Assembly (NCBI RefSeq): GCF_002994745.2 | Contig: NC_037092.1 | Span: 18,715,501-18,779,500 of the forward strand | DNA: 64,000 bases | Direction: 5' to 3' | Source: Rosa chinensis | Taxonomy: Eukaryota > Streptophyta > Magnoliopsida > Rosales > Rosaceae | Shown: positions 1-11,234 of the stretch, one piece after another | Numbering within the stretch: the first letter of the stretch is position 1 | Layout of the letters: every line of letters begins with the position of its first letter | The notes under the pieces: generated by a model | Told to the model about the DNA's origin: nothing | The model's input: only the letters and a program-made list of their open reading frames with translations | Databases searched by the model: none | Position numbers and translations under genes: made by a program

Positions 1-99
1 GAGAAAGTTTGGATCAAATTAACGACACTGGATCATATATATGGAAGCTAGGAGTTTTTGGACCAAATTGATTCCAACAAGTGTATTTAAGAACCATAC

Positions 100-585
100 C
101 AGGATTGCAGAACCATATCCTCCTCTCTTTGATCTGAGCAACATATGGTTATCCATAAAGTAGTCATGATGGTGATCACTCTGCTGGTTATACCTTTGCC
201 TTTCCGGCTTCGATTCATAGCATCTGGGACAAAGATCGTAAGTGTTTGAGTTGACGTTGTCAAAGCACTCAACACAAGTGAAGTAGAGCCCCGTGAGACA
301 AATCCCGCAGATGCTGCACCAGAAGCTCCTAGTCTTGATGATATAGTAAAACGTGAGAACTTCCATGAAATCGAGAGCACCGTCGTGGTTCCGATCCAGA
401 TCGTTGAAGAAGCTGGGGCTGATCCATTGGTTGCCGCTTTGGTACAGAAATGTGGAGAACTCGTTCCAGTCAACTTGGCCGTCGCAGTTTGTGTCCATGG
501 ATTGGAAGAAGCTCCATGCTAGTTGCTGAATCTCAGGTGACCCGTTGTTGTAATATGCTGAAGCTGCCTGATGCAACTCGTCCAT
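100..585 (-). CDS. EF-hand/ZZ zinc-finger protein, exon 1 (gene continues past left edge)
   Basis: This is the first exon of a small calcium-binding protein, 162 codons from the ATG at 585. EF-hand 1 is canonical (D31, N33, D35, E42), and so is EF-hand 2 (D64, N66, D68, E75). A ZZ-like zinc finger follows: C90/C93, C104/C107, C119/C122 and a histidine run H138-H140. The frame stays open to a stop at 19, but a good donor (CTG|GTATGG) after position 100 ends the exon in phase 0. That is exactly how exon 1 of the paralogue at 25262-29503 ends, so the remaining exons probably lie left of the window. The paralogues share the start (YYNNGS), the linker YYIIKTR and the motif DNHMLL. Calcium sensing is inferred from the EF-hands; the ZZ finger suggests protein binding. 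The biological role is unknown. Confidence 0.8.
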
Positions 586-811
586 TTCAGGGTCCTTGAA
601 GCTATTGCTAGCTAGAGCTATCTTGGCATGTATAGAAAATTGCGGTGTATGTATAAACTATAAAGAAGTTGTTAATTAATATGGTAGACGAAATAAATAT
701 GCAGCGCTGTGTATTTCATTTAATATCAAGGTCTTAGTTTTGATGCGTTGACCTTAATTACATGTGGAGTGTCGTCTTTCTGATCAGTGTGCTAGGTCAA
801 GTGTGTCTAGT
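586..811. other. 5' flank of the EF-hand/ZZ gene
   Basis: This is the upstream flank of the minus-strand gene. It is AT-rich. A TATA-like stretch occurs near 655-664 on the minus strand but is not decisive. No other coding signal was seen before the MULE at 821. Confidence 0.3.
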
Positions 812-820
812 GAGATATTG

Positions 821-1755
821 GGATTTGAATTTGCTCACCATTATTCCTTAGATGGTGATACCACCACTCAATACGGTGTTGCCACTTGTAATGCACCATA
901 ATTATGATTAATCATGGTTAATATTATAATTAAGAAGAAAAAAAGACTTTAATAAATATCAAATAAAATATAAGGAAATGAGGAAAAAACCATCCGATCG
1001 CAGCCACCATCAAGTCCTCTCTATGAATATAAGAAGAATCCTAATGATAACATACCACTGATACCAGTATAGTTTTACTAATGAAGACTGAAGCATGATA
1101 TTGTTCTTATCTAATATCAGTCCCTAGATTTTTCACTTCTCTTCAGTAAGACAGAAGCATCTGCATATGATCCTTTGAATTTGGTATTTTTGCCACTTAA
1201 CCTTTCTGGGTATGTATCAGTTTTTGATTGACTGAACTTGATGATGCCTTTTGGCTATTCATTCTGTGGAGGTTCCATTCTAGCTTTCTAAGGTAATCAA
1301 GCTTGAAGGAGTCTCTGATCATCGTTGAGAGCCATAGATGCATCTTTTCTCTCTTCTGATTCCACAAGGTGAGAGCTTCAATTACTAGAAATTAACACGA
1401 GCAAACAGAGGATCCTAGTGACTCTTTGGAGTAAAATTTGTTTTTGTCTTTCTGGGTTTCCAACTTCTGAAACGAGGAAGAGATCGACTTCATTGACATT
1501 GGAACTTGGAAGGAGGAGTACTCTTTGTAAAATCAGAGTAATTAGAAGACGAAAGGTTTAGGAGTTGCTTATTTAATGAATAATTAAAAAATAATGTATA
1601 TTAGTTTTGTTATTATTAAATTCTTTTTTCTCTTTCCTTATAATCCATTAAAGTTAACCATAGTTAGCTCATGGTTATGGGTTATCACACATGACAACTT
1701 TTTATTGAATGGTGGTATCACCACCTAAGGAATAGTGATGAGCAAATTTAAATCC
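821..1755. mobile_element. Non-autonomous MULE, 935 bp
   Basis: The terminal inverted repeats begin ggatttgaatttgctca on the left and, reverse-complemented, ggatttaaatttgctca on the right. They match well for about 50 bp and more weakly to about 110 bp. The flanks carry a 9-bp duplication, gagatattg (812-820) and gagatgttg (1756-1764), with one mismatch. A 9-bp duplication is the mark of Mutator-like elements. No transposase frame is present inside. Confidence 0.85.
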
Positions 1756-1764
1756 GAGATGTTG

Positions 1765-2448
1765 CCTGTTATTCAGTATGTGTAGTTGTTTTTGGGGAAG
1801 GAATATTCTATGTTTTTTTTGTTAATATTGTACCGGGACACGGTGGATAACACCACCTATGGTTTCGAGTCACGAGGAAGTAGAAAAGATCTTGAAAATG
1901 AAATTAAGTCCTATAGAATTTATAAGTTCTCAAGTCTGAGACTAACTGATCGACTTATGATGACTTGAATCCGTTTAGTCCTTTACGGATCTCAAGAGAT
2001 AATTGAGGCCGATACCGACTGATTTAATGTGAAAAAGCTCCTGGAAATCTTTCTCTATAATAAATATGATGAGCAAGTAACATAATCTTAATATTTATGT
2101 TAACTTAACTTTCCAAAATTTCTAATCAACACGACTTAAGAACTCACTTTTTAAGGACTCTATTCTAAGAAGCTATATCATAAAACCCTGGTCTAAGCCT
2201 AACTAGCTGCTTATCAAATTTTGTTGCTAACTTGATCTACTAATCGACACCACGCCGGTGCCCTCATCCTCTGGGGATATTCCTTATCTTACTGCAGTTA
2301 TATTACTATAGTGGGGGAAAATGATGACGCAACAAATATCATGGTTATGTTTGAAATTATTCTATTTATGTTTGAAATTATTTCTAATTAGAGTTAACCT
2401 AATAATTGACACTTAAAATGTTTAACCCTAACACGGAAATTACTACAT
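1765..2448. other. Intergenic, no supported feature
   Basis: AT-rich spacer between two MULE-type elements. Short frames here have no recognisable protein motif. Confidence 0.4.
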
Positions 2449-2790
2449 TACAATCAAGGGGAAATGATCATTTACCCAATTTCAGCTTAAAATTGCCCAC
2501 TTGCTTTACTAACAGTTTTTTAACCTCATTTACTAAAAACACTCTAAGCGATTATTTACCTAATACCCAATTAATTCTTTTTTTATTCTTTTTATTTATT
2601 TTTAGGACTTTTTTGCCCTCTCCTTCTTTCTCACTTAGAGAGAGAAGTCATCCTCCACCTTACTGTGCTCCGGTGACCAGTGGCCGGCCGCCACTACACC
2701 AATTTTTCAATCAGACGACAGTTTTTCACTGTCGTCAGATAATAGAGTTTGCTGTTGTCTATCTCAATGCCGTCTGATACATAATCAGAC

Positions 2791-2970
2791 AATACCAAAA
2801 AACTGTCGTCTGATAAAGTTTACTACAACAACGACTACTATATTGTCTGTTGTCTGAATACCACGAAGAACAACAGCAATAATACCAAAAAACTGTCGTC
2901 TGATAAAGTTTACTACAACAGCGACTACTATATTGTTTGTTGTCTGAATACCACGAAGAACAACAGCAAT
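2791..2970. repeat. Two 90-bp direct repeats in the CACTA sub-terminal region
   Basis: Two adjacent 90-bp copies (2791-2880 and 2881-2970) are nearly identical. Each contains several ctgtcgtctga or gttgtctga motifs. They are probably part of the transposase-binding sub-terminal repeats. Confidence 0.85.
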
Positions 2971-3864
2971 TGGCAACTTAACTGTTGTGCAAAGTAATTT
3001 CAGTTGACAAACCCCAGAAGAATATGGACGTGTAATCAAAATTTAGAGAACATTGATTTGTAAAAAAACTGTAGTCTGAAGGAAGCTTGTACATCTGCAA
3101 AGTAATTGAATACTATTGACTGACTTTAAACAAGACAAGAGCAAAACTATTAAAGCCATTGTGTATCATTGCTTCATACTATTGCATCCTAAAATAAACT
3201 GTTGTCTAAGATTTTGTTGAACTATAGCTTTCTTGCTTCATGGATCCTTAAAGTCTCTTTTCAACCATATGGCCTCCCAAGATGCTGTACTAGTTGATCA
3301 ATTCATACAATTGTAGCTTTTCAATTCTCTGTGGTCTTCGTTTTCATCAGACAACAGAACATATTATTATTTTTTTGTGTTATATCTTGTTAGACAACTG
3401 AATATGTTTAATAACTATTGTAGATAGATGATTCAGACAATAGATTTTTCTTTCTTTTTTCATCATGTTCATTTGTTAGACAATGGTTTGCTGTTGATTT
3501 TGAATTGTCTGAGATATAAGAGAAGACATACATTCTGTACAATTGAACACATCCTTAATTCCAAAAGCCATTTCATTCATCGGCAATATTCATCCCAACA
3601 TTTACATAAGAATTAACATTGCCTAAGTGGCTATAACTGCATAAAGCCAGAAAACATAAACACGTCCACATTGCATTAACCATGCCTATAACTAAAGCAA
3701 AAACTAAAACTAGCTAGCAGGAGGCTCATCAAAATACCAAAACAAAAATGCCTTCAACTGCGCATTAACCATGCCTATAACTAAAGCAAAAACTAAAACC
3801 AGCTAGCAGGAGGCAAGTGATCAAAATACCAAACTAAGAGCCCTGCCTTGAACAACCATCACAG
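2971..3864. other. CACTA interior, sub-terminal spacer
   Basis: AT-rich, with scattered TCAGACAA/TTGTCTGA motifs (about 3075, 3350-3500) that continue the sub-terminal repeat zone. A 50-60-bp direct repeat (core ttaaccatgcctataactaaagc) occurs near 3675 and 3765. No gene was seen. Confidence 0.5.
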
Positions 3865-3960
3865 CTATGCAATATGATACTTCATCACAAACTTAGCCCA
3901 CTCTGACCTCACAACATCAACATCCTTTTGGGTGTAGAACAATTCGGATCGTTGCTGCCA
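3865..3960 (-). pseudogene. Terminal exon-like fragment inside the CACTA element
   Basis: On the minus strand an acceptor (TTTGTTTCAG) is followed by 31 open codons and a TAG. The peptide includes QQRSELFYTQKDVDVV and SEWAKFV. Codon content and acceptor look like a true last exon. I cannot name the source gene with confidence; it might belong to the DDT-type gene upstream on the same strand or to another captured gene. Confidence 0.45.
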
Positions 3961-5373
3961 CTGAAACAAAAGGCATCGTTAATGCGCAGGAATTATTGCT
4001 AGGACTTTGTAAAATCCTTGCATTAGTATACTTTTACCAATTATTGTCCTATCCAAATGATATCTGACTTTGTTAAATTGTAGGTAGAAAATGGCAAAAG
4101 AAACCAATTCATACTATGATATCTGACTTTGTTAAATTGCAGGCACCAAAACAAACTCATATTATTTTGTCACTCCTTATACTAACAAAATCAAAAGAAG
4201 ATTGAAAATTTGGTCCTCTACTATGTCGATCTCAGATTATAGGAAGTCCCAATCTATTACATACTGAAAAGCTAAAAACAGAGGTAGGAGATCAACAATA
4301 CGGACCAAAAGAAAAAACACCGACCTTGCACACCTATTTCACAATAGATAAATCAGTTGCAGCAATAATAGTAGTAGGTGAAACCTGCATACAAAATGGT
4401 TTAACATTAAAAACACAGATGTGATATATCAATTCTCAGTTTTCTCTTGTGCAAATTGAGAAAGAAATGATAAAATGCATGTATGTAAATATAATCGAAA
4501 CCTTGGTCCCAGCATCCCCTAGCAATAATATCAAACTGAGAAATTCATTGCAACAGAAGTTAAAAAATTATTGCTAATACTCCCAATGAACTTGAGACTG
4601 TCGAGCACTAAAATCATTAATGTAAACTTTGTTTTCTCCATCTGTTCTTAACATTGAATTATCAGTTAAATCATTACTCATGTATGCTTTGTTTTATTAG
4701 AGAAGTTAAACTGCATATATACTGATATCATATACTGAATGGATATATTCATGGTCTGTCTTCTATGATGGTTGGTGGCTCCCAATGAATAATACCCATC
4801 TATGCTTTGTTTTATCAGAGAAGGTTTCATAAGCAAGTTAGAGGAATCCAACATCACCTCCTAGTCTTTACCTCCAGATCATAGATCAAACCACAAAACC
4901 CAGAAGAAAAACACAAATTAAAACCAAAAAAGCCAGATACCTCAGATCAATTCCCAATTACCCAATCTGACAATCGCAAACTCCTGCATCACCGAAACCC
5001 CAAATCAATGACATGCAAAGAACAAACAAACCATAAATCGAAAGAAAAATAACATGATGAAGACATGCAGAACCTATTCTCTGCAATTCTCTCCCTCTCT
5101 TTCACTCTATGAACAACAGAAACAGCTCACCTTAAAAGAAAGAACAAACCCATAACTCTGCAGAGCAAGGAGAAGCAAAAGGGTGACACCTAATCAAAGG
5201 CATAGTTATTCGGATCACCTAACATAAATAATTGGTAAAATCCTGGCATGCCTTGTATAATCTATGACCTATTATTGTATTTCCATCATACCTGACATAA
5301 ATATAGAAAATGATATAAAAACCAAATTTGCTATTAAACACATGAAATTCATTGTAACATATCAAAACATTAC

Positions 5374-5759
5374 CAATAAGAAGTCCTCTTTTCGTCTCCT
5401 CCTAGCTTATCTTTGCGGAATGAAGAAATTTCAGTTCCTTGTTTCAGAGCATCATTAATATAAGCCACTGCATCATCTTGCTGGATACAAAAAGAATGAG
5501 TTAATTATTTCACGCAACCAGAAACTAAAGGGAAAAACAGAACGGACACCTGAATATACTTGGAACATGTATTGACATGTTCAGGCAACAACAATTGGTA
5601 ACATAAAGCTAGGATATCTGGTATGTACACCACTTGACATTAAGAAACAGAAAAAATAATGACAAAGGAGTAAATACATTGGCTCGGAGTTCACAGAGTG
5701 CTTTTAACATTAGTAAACGCTCTGTCGGATCAAGTCCTTTATAACGTGCTATCTCCTCT
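5374..5759 (-). pseudogene. Captured DDT-domain protein fragment (two exons)
   Basis: Two exons on the minus strand join in frame. Exon 5678-5759 (acceptor TTGCAG, donor GTATTT) encodes EEIARYKGLDPTERLLMLKA then LCELRAN. Exon 5374-5480 (acceptor ATCCAG, donor GTAATG) continues QDDAVAYINDALKQ, then SSFRKDKLGGDE and TSYW. The KGL..ERL.MLKALCE.R and FRKDK.GGD...YW patterns are those of plant DDT (DNA-binding homeobox and transcription factor) domain proteins of chromatin-remodelling type. The rest of the gene is absent, so this is a captured piece. No stop is visible inside the two exons. Confidence 0.7.
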
Positions 5760-6093
5760 CTGCAAGGAAAAGAGATTGCCTTTAGTTGATATCACTTTTT
5801 GAATCATATTATATATAGTAAATCTAGCTTATTTCAGTACCCTTTAGCTACCACGAGTGGAATCTACCCCTCAGCAACCTGCAGTAATGTAATCACATAC
5901 CAGTGAACATTTTAATCATGAATTACCACTCTGACATATATTGCTGGAACATAAATCTCTTCCTTTGTACAAATAGAACTTCCTTCATAGCTCATATATT
6001 GCTGGAACATATTGAGAAGAGATACAATTGAAAGACTGTGACCAAGCCTGCTCAAGCAAATTAACATTTAGTAGTATTCTCAAGCAAATTAAT

Positions 6094-6596
6094 TGTTAAT
6101 GCTTGGATCCGTTGGGGATCTAATTAACGATAAGTAAGAGATAGAGAGAGAGAGTGACACGAGATGTATAGTGGTTCACCTCCCGCCTTAGCGGGAGACT
6201 ACGTCCACTTGAAAGCTTATACTAGCGTGTCGAGCCTTGCGGCCCAAGTGCGTTACAAAGTGTGTAATGGAGTGTGTTGAATGGTGTTTAAGTGGGAGGA
6301 GGCATTCCTTTTATAGGTGAAGGAAGCCCTTTCCTTTACATGGTTTTCGATGTGGGACAAGCAAAGATAACTATTCTAGTGTAGAAAGCCTATTTGTGAG
6401 GGCAACTTGGCAAGGCCGGAAAGGTGGCTTCCCGGTGTCGGATTTGTGACTTCCGGATACCGTAGCGTAGCTTGAACATAGGGCTACAAGATGCATGTCT
6501 CGGTTGGGCCTCACCATGGCTTGTGGGTGTCCCAAAGAGGGTGTTAATTATGCTTGGTGAGATAGCAAACTAGTATCACTAGTAGAGGTATCTACA
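6094..6596 (-). repeat. 3' LTR of the LARD element
   Basis: 503 bp, differing from the other LTR by two substitutions (in a GA stretch and in ccCggtg/ccCagtg). The TATAAAAG box is conserved (6308-6315, minus). The adjacent interior reads GGGGACTTCGGGGACT on the minus strand, a weak polypurine-like tract. Confidence 0.85.
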
Positions 6597-7078
6597 AGTC
6601 CCCGAAGTCCCCAAGTAAGAGGAGCTTCTTGGTTGGGGAGTTATACACATGATGTCATCAAGCATAAGTAACCGGGCGGTACGGAGCCCCTACAAGTCCC
6701 CGAACTCCGTAAGCAAGAAGGGACTCGTAAACCTGCACAACAAAGACAAAAAAAACAGGCATATGTAGAATGCTCGTTGCATTGGGCAACAAATGTGAGT
6801 TGCACTGATATGCGTTGGCATATATGAGCGTAATAGTGCGCATATGGTCGTGTGAGAAAATGAATTGCATATGATAAATGCGTGACGCCCGCAAGGAGAC
6901 GAACGAGGTCGAGTTTGACGGGGTTATGCTCGCGAGATGCAAGTTGCATGAGCGCCGCGGTTGTCTCTCGTATTAATGGAACGCGAAAAGAATTTGATTT
7001 GTCGCAATCGGTAAACGACAAATGGTAGAAAAATTCAATGTTCCATTAACGTGTTGTGTGTCGAGTAGACATGAGTGC

Positions 7079-7975
7079 AAAGCTCGAGGATTGCCGGGCA
7101 GGTATGAGCGGAAAACTCAGGGTTACCGGGAAGGCATGAGCGGGAAGCTCGGGGGTTGCCGGGAAGGAATGAGCGGGAAGCTCGAGGGTTGCCGGGAAGG
7201 CATGAGCGGGAACTCGTGGGTTGCCGGGAAGGCATGAGCGGAAGCTCGTAGGTGCCGGGAAGGCATGAGCGGGAAGCTCGAGGGTCGCCGGGAAGGCATG
7301 AGCGGGAACTCGTGGGTTGCCGGGAAGGCATGAGCGGAAGCTCGTAGGTGCCGGGAAGGCATGAGCGGAAGCTCAGGGTGCCGAGAAGGCATGAGCGGAA
7401 GCTCGGGGTGCCGGGAAGGCATGAGCGGGAAGCTCGTGGGTGCCGGGAAGGCATGAGCGGAAAGCTCGTGAGCGGAAGCTCAAGGGTTGCCGGGAAGGCA
7501 TGAGCGGAAGCTCGTGAGCGGAAGCTCGTGGGTGCCGAGAAGGCATGAGCGGAAAGCTCGTGAGCGGAAGCTCGAGAAGGCATGAGCGGGAAGCTCATGA
7601 TTTGCCGGGAAGGCATGAGCGGAGGCTCAAGGGTGCCGGGAAGGCACGAGCGGAAGCTCAAGGGTTGCCGGGAAGGCATGAGCGGAAGCTCGTGAGCGGA
7701 AGCTCGTGGGTGCCGAGAAGGCATGAGCGGAAAGTTCGTGAGCGGAAGCTCGTGGGTGCCGAGAAGGCATGAGCGGAAAGCTCGTGAGCGGAAGCTCGTG
7801 AGTGCCGAGAAGGCATGAGCGGAAAGCTCGCGAGCGGAAGCTCGTGAGTGCCGAGAAGGCATGAGCGGAAGCTCGTGGGTGCCGAGAAGGCATGAGCGGA
7901 AAGCTCATGATTTGCCGGGAAGGCATGAGCGGAAGCTCGGGGATGCCGGGAAGGCATTAACGGGTAGCTCGATGG
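7079..7975. repeat. Minisatellite array A in the LARD interior
   Basis: About 900 bp of a GC-rich unit near 31 bp (gccgggaaggcatgagcgga plus agctcgtgggt), with unit lengths from about 15 to 33 bp. It creates long stop-free frames on both strands that are repeat artefacts. Confidence 0.9.
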
Positions 7976-8029
7976 TGATGCCCTGAGGCATGAGCGTTGC
8001 CGTTGCTAATTATGCTGGGCTGTATGTAT

Positions 8030-8900
8030 AAGTCCCCGAAGTCCCCAGTCAAGGAGGGTGTTCTTGCGGGTTGATACCAAAGCGTAGCTTTGTGCCGTAT
8101 ATCAGGCATAATTAGTGCCAGTGCGTCGTCCATCTAGAATTGGTTGGAGCGAACGCTTTTGCCCTTTCGGGTGGGCCCCTGCTAGGCCCGCCAGGGAGTC
8201 CCCCACTCCTGGCTATAGACCTCCGTATGGTCGGAAAATTGTTTGATGAGGGGAACTGCGCGGAGCAGAGGGTGTTGGGTAGCGAGCCCAATCTTAGATA
8301 CCCAAGCGTCGGGGTTAACTGCCGGATCAATGGCTGCCGTGGGCTGTGTTAACTAGTCCCTAGCTGTTTTCTCGAAAGAGAAACTTGACTGCAATGCCGC
8401 GTAGCGGTCATTGTCATGATGAGGCGTTGCCTTACCGCTTGGCGGTTGAATGAAAAATGATACACATAGAGCAAGTAATAAAATTTTGTTTGAGTGTCCC
8501 ATACTTATTTAATTTTGCAATTAAAATAGAAGCATGGCATATGTGTATAGCATGTACTTGTAGTAAAGTTGCTAATAACATTTTGTATTTTCGTAGGCAT
8601 GCTTAAGGATCATTGAGATTAATATTTAAAGCATGGAGTTGCATGTAAGGCATAGCAAGTGGTTTTGCTAAATCTACAGAGTGTTGTAGGCATGCTTAAG
8701 GGTCATGGAGACATGTAAAAGCATATCAAGTGTGATATATTGTAAGCATGCTTAGAAGTAGTAAAAGCATGGCATTGGCATGGCACTAGCTCAAATTGAA
8801 TGAGCGTAAAGGAAGATATAGTTACTTATCTTATGCCAATTTGGAGCGAGTTGGAGTTGGAATTGATTAAGTGCCCAAATATGTTGGAGTTGTCCTAGCC
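8030..8900. other. LARD interior between the two minisatellites
   Basis: A non-repetitive stretch. It opens with aagtccccgaagtcccc (near 8030), a second copy of the sequence that adjoins the LTR at 6597, so this segment may be an internal duplication of the element end. Farther on, short gcatgcttaagg and gcatggca repeats occur at 8590-8780. No protein motif was seen. Confidence 0.5.
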
Positions 8901-8904
8901 TCGC

Positions 8905-10120
8905 TAGCAGAGGAATATGTCGCCGCCGGACACGCTGGCGGAAGATGTCGCCGCCGGACTCGCTTAGCGGAAAATGTCGCCGCCGGACACGCTAGCCTCG
9001 CTGGAGGAATATGTCGCCGCGGACTCGCTAGCGGAAAATGTCACCGCCGGACCCGCTAACGGAAAATGTCGTTGCTGGACACGCTGGCGAAAGGTGTCGC
9101 CGCCGAACATGCTAGCCTCGCTGGAGGAATATGTCGCAGCGGACACACTGGTGGAAGATGTCGCCGCCGGACTCGCTTAGCGGAAAATGTCGCCGCTGGA
9201 CCTGTTAGCGGAAAATATCACCGCTGGACATGCTGGCGGAAGATGTCACCGCCGGACTCGCTTAGCGGAAGATGTCGCCGCCGGACCCGCTAGCGGAAAA
9301 TGTCGCCGCTGGACACACTAGCGGAAAATGTCGCCGCTGGACATGCTAGCCTCGCTGGAGGAATATGTCGCCGCGGACACGCTGGCGGAAGATGTCGCCA
9401 CTGGACCTGCTCAGCGGAAAATGTCGCCGCTGGACACACTAGCGGAAAATGTCGCCGCTGGACATGCTGGCGGAAGATGTCACCGCCGGACTCACTAGCG
9501 GAAAATGTCGCCGCTGGACATGCTGGCGGAAGATGTCACCGCCGGACTCGCTTAGCGGAAGATGTCGCCGCCGGACACACTAGCGGAAAATGTCGCCATT
9601 GGACATGCTAGCCTCGCTGGAGGAATATGTCGCCGCGGACACGCTGGCGGAAGATGTCGCCGCCGGACTCGCTTAGCGGAAAATGTCGCCGCCGGACCCG
9701 CTAGCGGAAAATGTCGCCGCTGGACATGCTAGCCTCGCTGGAGGAATATGTCGCCGCGGACACGCTGGCGGAAGATGTCGCCACTGGACCTGCTTAGCGG
9801 AAAATGTCGCCGCTGGACACACTAGCGGAAAATGTCGCCGCTGGACATGCTGGCGGAAGATGTCACCGCCGGACTCACTAGCGGAAAATGTCGCCGCTGG
9901 ACATGCTGGCGGAAGATGTCACCGCCGGACTCGCTTAGCGGAAGATGTCGCCGCAGGACCCGCTAGCGGAAAATGTCGCCGCCGGACACACTAGCGGAAA
10001 ATGTCGCTGCCGGACCCGCTAGCGGAAAATGTCGCTGCCGGACCCGCTAGCGGAAAATGTCGCTGCCGGACCCGCTAGCGGAAATTGTCGCCGCTGGACC
10101 CGCTAGCGGAAAACGTCGCC
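8905..10120. repeat. Minisatellite array B in the LARD interior
   Basis: About 1.2 kb of a 28-bp unit (agcggaaaatgtcgccgctg plus gacacact), mixed with a longer variant gcctcgctggaggaatatgt. Because 28 is not a multiple of three, all three forward frames rotate through the same peptides. A higher-order block of about 300 bp recurs with a period of about 383 bp (from 9300 and from 9683). Confidence 0.9.
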
Positions 10121-10139
10121 GCTGGACATATTGTTCTGT

Positions 10140-10265
10140 TGGCTGATGTTGACTAGAGTTGGTCGGCGTTGACCGGTGTTTGATCAGCGTTGACTAAGCC
10201 TTGTTCGGCGTTGACTTTTGTGAGTTGGGCGTTGACCGACCCCGCCGGGCGTTGACCAAGCTCTA
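10140..10265. repeat. Cluster of GTTGAC motifs beside the LTR
   Basis: About eight GTTGAC/GTTGACC motifs occur in 120 bp, spaced mostly 12-20 bp, between array B and the LTR. TTGAC is the core of the W-box bound by WRKY factors; any function here is inference. Confidence 0.6.
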
Positions 10266-10314
10266 ATTTGATGTTTACCGAAGTTCATGGTACGTGACGA
10301 AGCCTTTGTGTTGG

Positions 10315-10333
10315 CTTCCCACAGACGGCGCCA
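10315..10333 (-). other. Primer-binding-like site of the LARD element
   Basis: The minus strand reads TGGCGCCGTCTGTGGGAA one base inside the LTR edge. TGGCGCCGT is a frequent first segment of tRNA-primed sites in plant LTR elements. The exact tRNA was not assigned. Confidence 0.6.
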
Positions 10334-10334
10334 A

Positions 10335-10837
10335 TGTTAATGCTTGGATCCGTTGGGGATCTAATTAACGATAAGTAAGAGATAGAGAGAAAGAGTGACA
10401 CGAGATGTATAGTGGTTCACCTCCCGCCTTAGCGGGAGACTACGTCCACTTGAAAGCTTATACTAGCGTGTCGAGCCTTGCGGCCCAAGTGCGTTACAAA
10501 GTGTGTAATGGAGTGTGTTGAATGGTGTTTAAGTGGGAGGAGGCATTCCTTTTATAGGTGAAGGAAGCCCTTTCCTTTACATGGTTTTCGATGTGGGACA
10601 AGCAAAGATAACTATTCTAGTGTAGAAAGCCTATTTGTGAGGGCAACTTGGCAAGGCCGGAAAGGTGGCTTCCCAGTGTCGGATTTGTGACTTCCGGATA
10701 CCGTAGCGTAGCTTGAACATAGGGCTACAAGATGCATGTCTCGGTTGGGCCTCACCATGGCTTGTGGGTGTCCCAAAGAGGGTGTTAATTATGCTTGGTG
10801 AGATAGCAAACTAGTATCACTAGTAGAGGTATCTACA
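10335..10837 (-). repeat. 5' LTR of the LARD element
   Basis: This is the upstream LTR in the minus-strand reading. A TATAAAAG box lies at about 10549-10556 on the minus strand, inside the LTR, as expected for the element's own promoter. Confidence 0.85.
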
Positions 10838-10852
10838 TTAATATATGCATAC

Positions 10853-11234
10853 CATTAAGAGTCACGATGTTCCGGTGCTTTATATCTCCCATTGCTTCAA
10901 GTTCCCTCTCAAATCCTCGATCTCTATCTGCACTTCCTATGTTCCCTCCCATTGCTTGAAGGAATGAATCCATGGAAAAATTAAACATCTTAAAAGAGCT
11001 TGAAACTCCAATGCTTTTCAGTTTCGTTTCACTTTTGATCCGCTTAGAATACAATGCAGTGTTCCAATCACCCTAATACATCATCTCCATATATATGAGT
11101 ACCATATTTGTATACCAAAGTGAGTTCGTTATGAGGTTTCAAACTATACTATAACGTTGATGGAAACTTGAACAGATTTAATTACCTTTATTCTCTTCAA
11201 GCTTTCATTTGTGGCCCTCTGATTCACACAGTTC
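10853..11234 (-). pseudogene. Captured receptor-like kinase fragment with an upstream exon
   Basis: Two exon-like pieces join in frame on the minus strand. Exon 11186-11234 (acceptor CTGTGCAG, donor GTAATT) encodes NCVNQRATNESLKRIK. Exon 10853-11072 (acceptor TTAG, donor GTATGC) encodes GDWNTALYSKRIK and, near its end, RGFERELEAMGDIKHRNIVT. The last segment matches the alpha-C helix and following strand of leucine-rich receptor-like kinases (FEREL, IKHRNIV). The front part is not recognised and may come from another gene. No kinase catalytic loop is present. Confidence 0.6.

Larger units (their letters stand above)
6094..10837 (-). mobile_element. LARD-type LTR retroelement (no gag/pol), 4,744 bp
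   Basis: Two 503-bp LTRs differ at only two positions, start TG and end CA, and are flanked by the 5-bp duplication TTAAT (6089-6093 and 10838-10842). The element reads on the minus strand: just inside the 10335 LTR the minus strand gives TGGCGCCGTCTGTGGGAA, a primer-binding-like site common in plant LTR elements. The 3.7-kb interior encodes no gag, protease, reverse transcriptase or integrase motif. It is mostly GC-rich minisatellite. It is nested in a CACTA intron, 15 bp from the donor of the exon at 10853. Confidence 0.9.

Noticed and set aside
2406..2777. 123-codon plus-strand frame across the CACTA left end
   Set aside because: It runs across a MULE end and a CACTA end, has no motif and would be created by the insertions.
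3865..3960. Assigning the terminal exon in the CACTA element to an Ulp1-type protease
   Set aside because: Some CACTA elements carry such proteases, but the 31 residues seen contain no catalytic motif, so the name is not supported.
7035..7862. 275-codon minus-strand frame in minisatellite array A
   Set aside because: It is stop-free only because of the GC-rich repeat. The peptide is a low-complexity repeat of the unit, and other frames are equally open.
8871..9994. Possible CRISPR or protein-repeat locus in array B
   Set aside because: The units are contiguous and near-identical with no unique spacers, and the host is a plant. It is a minisatellite in an LTR element.
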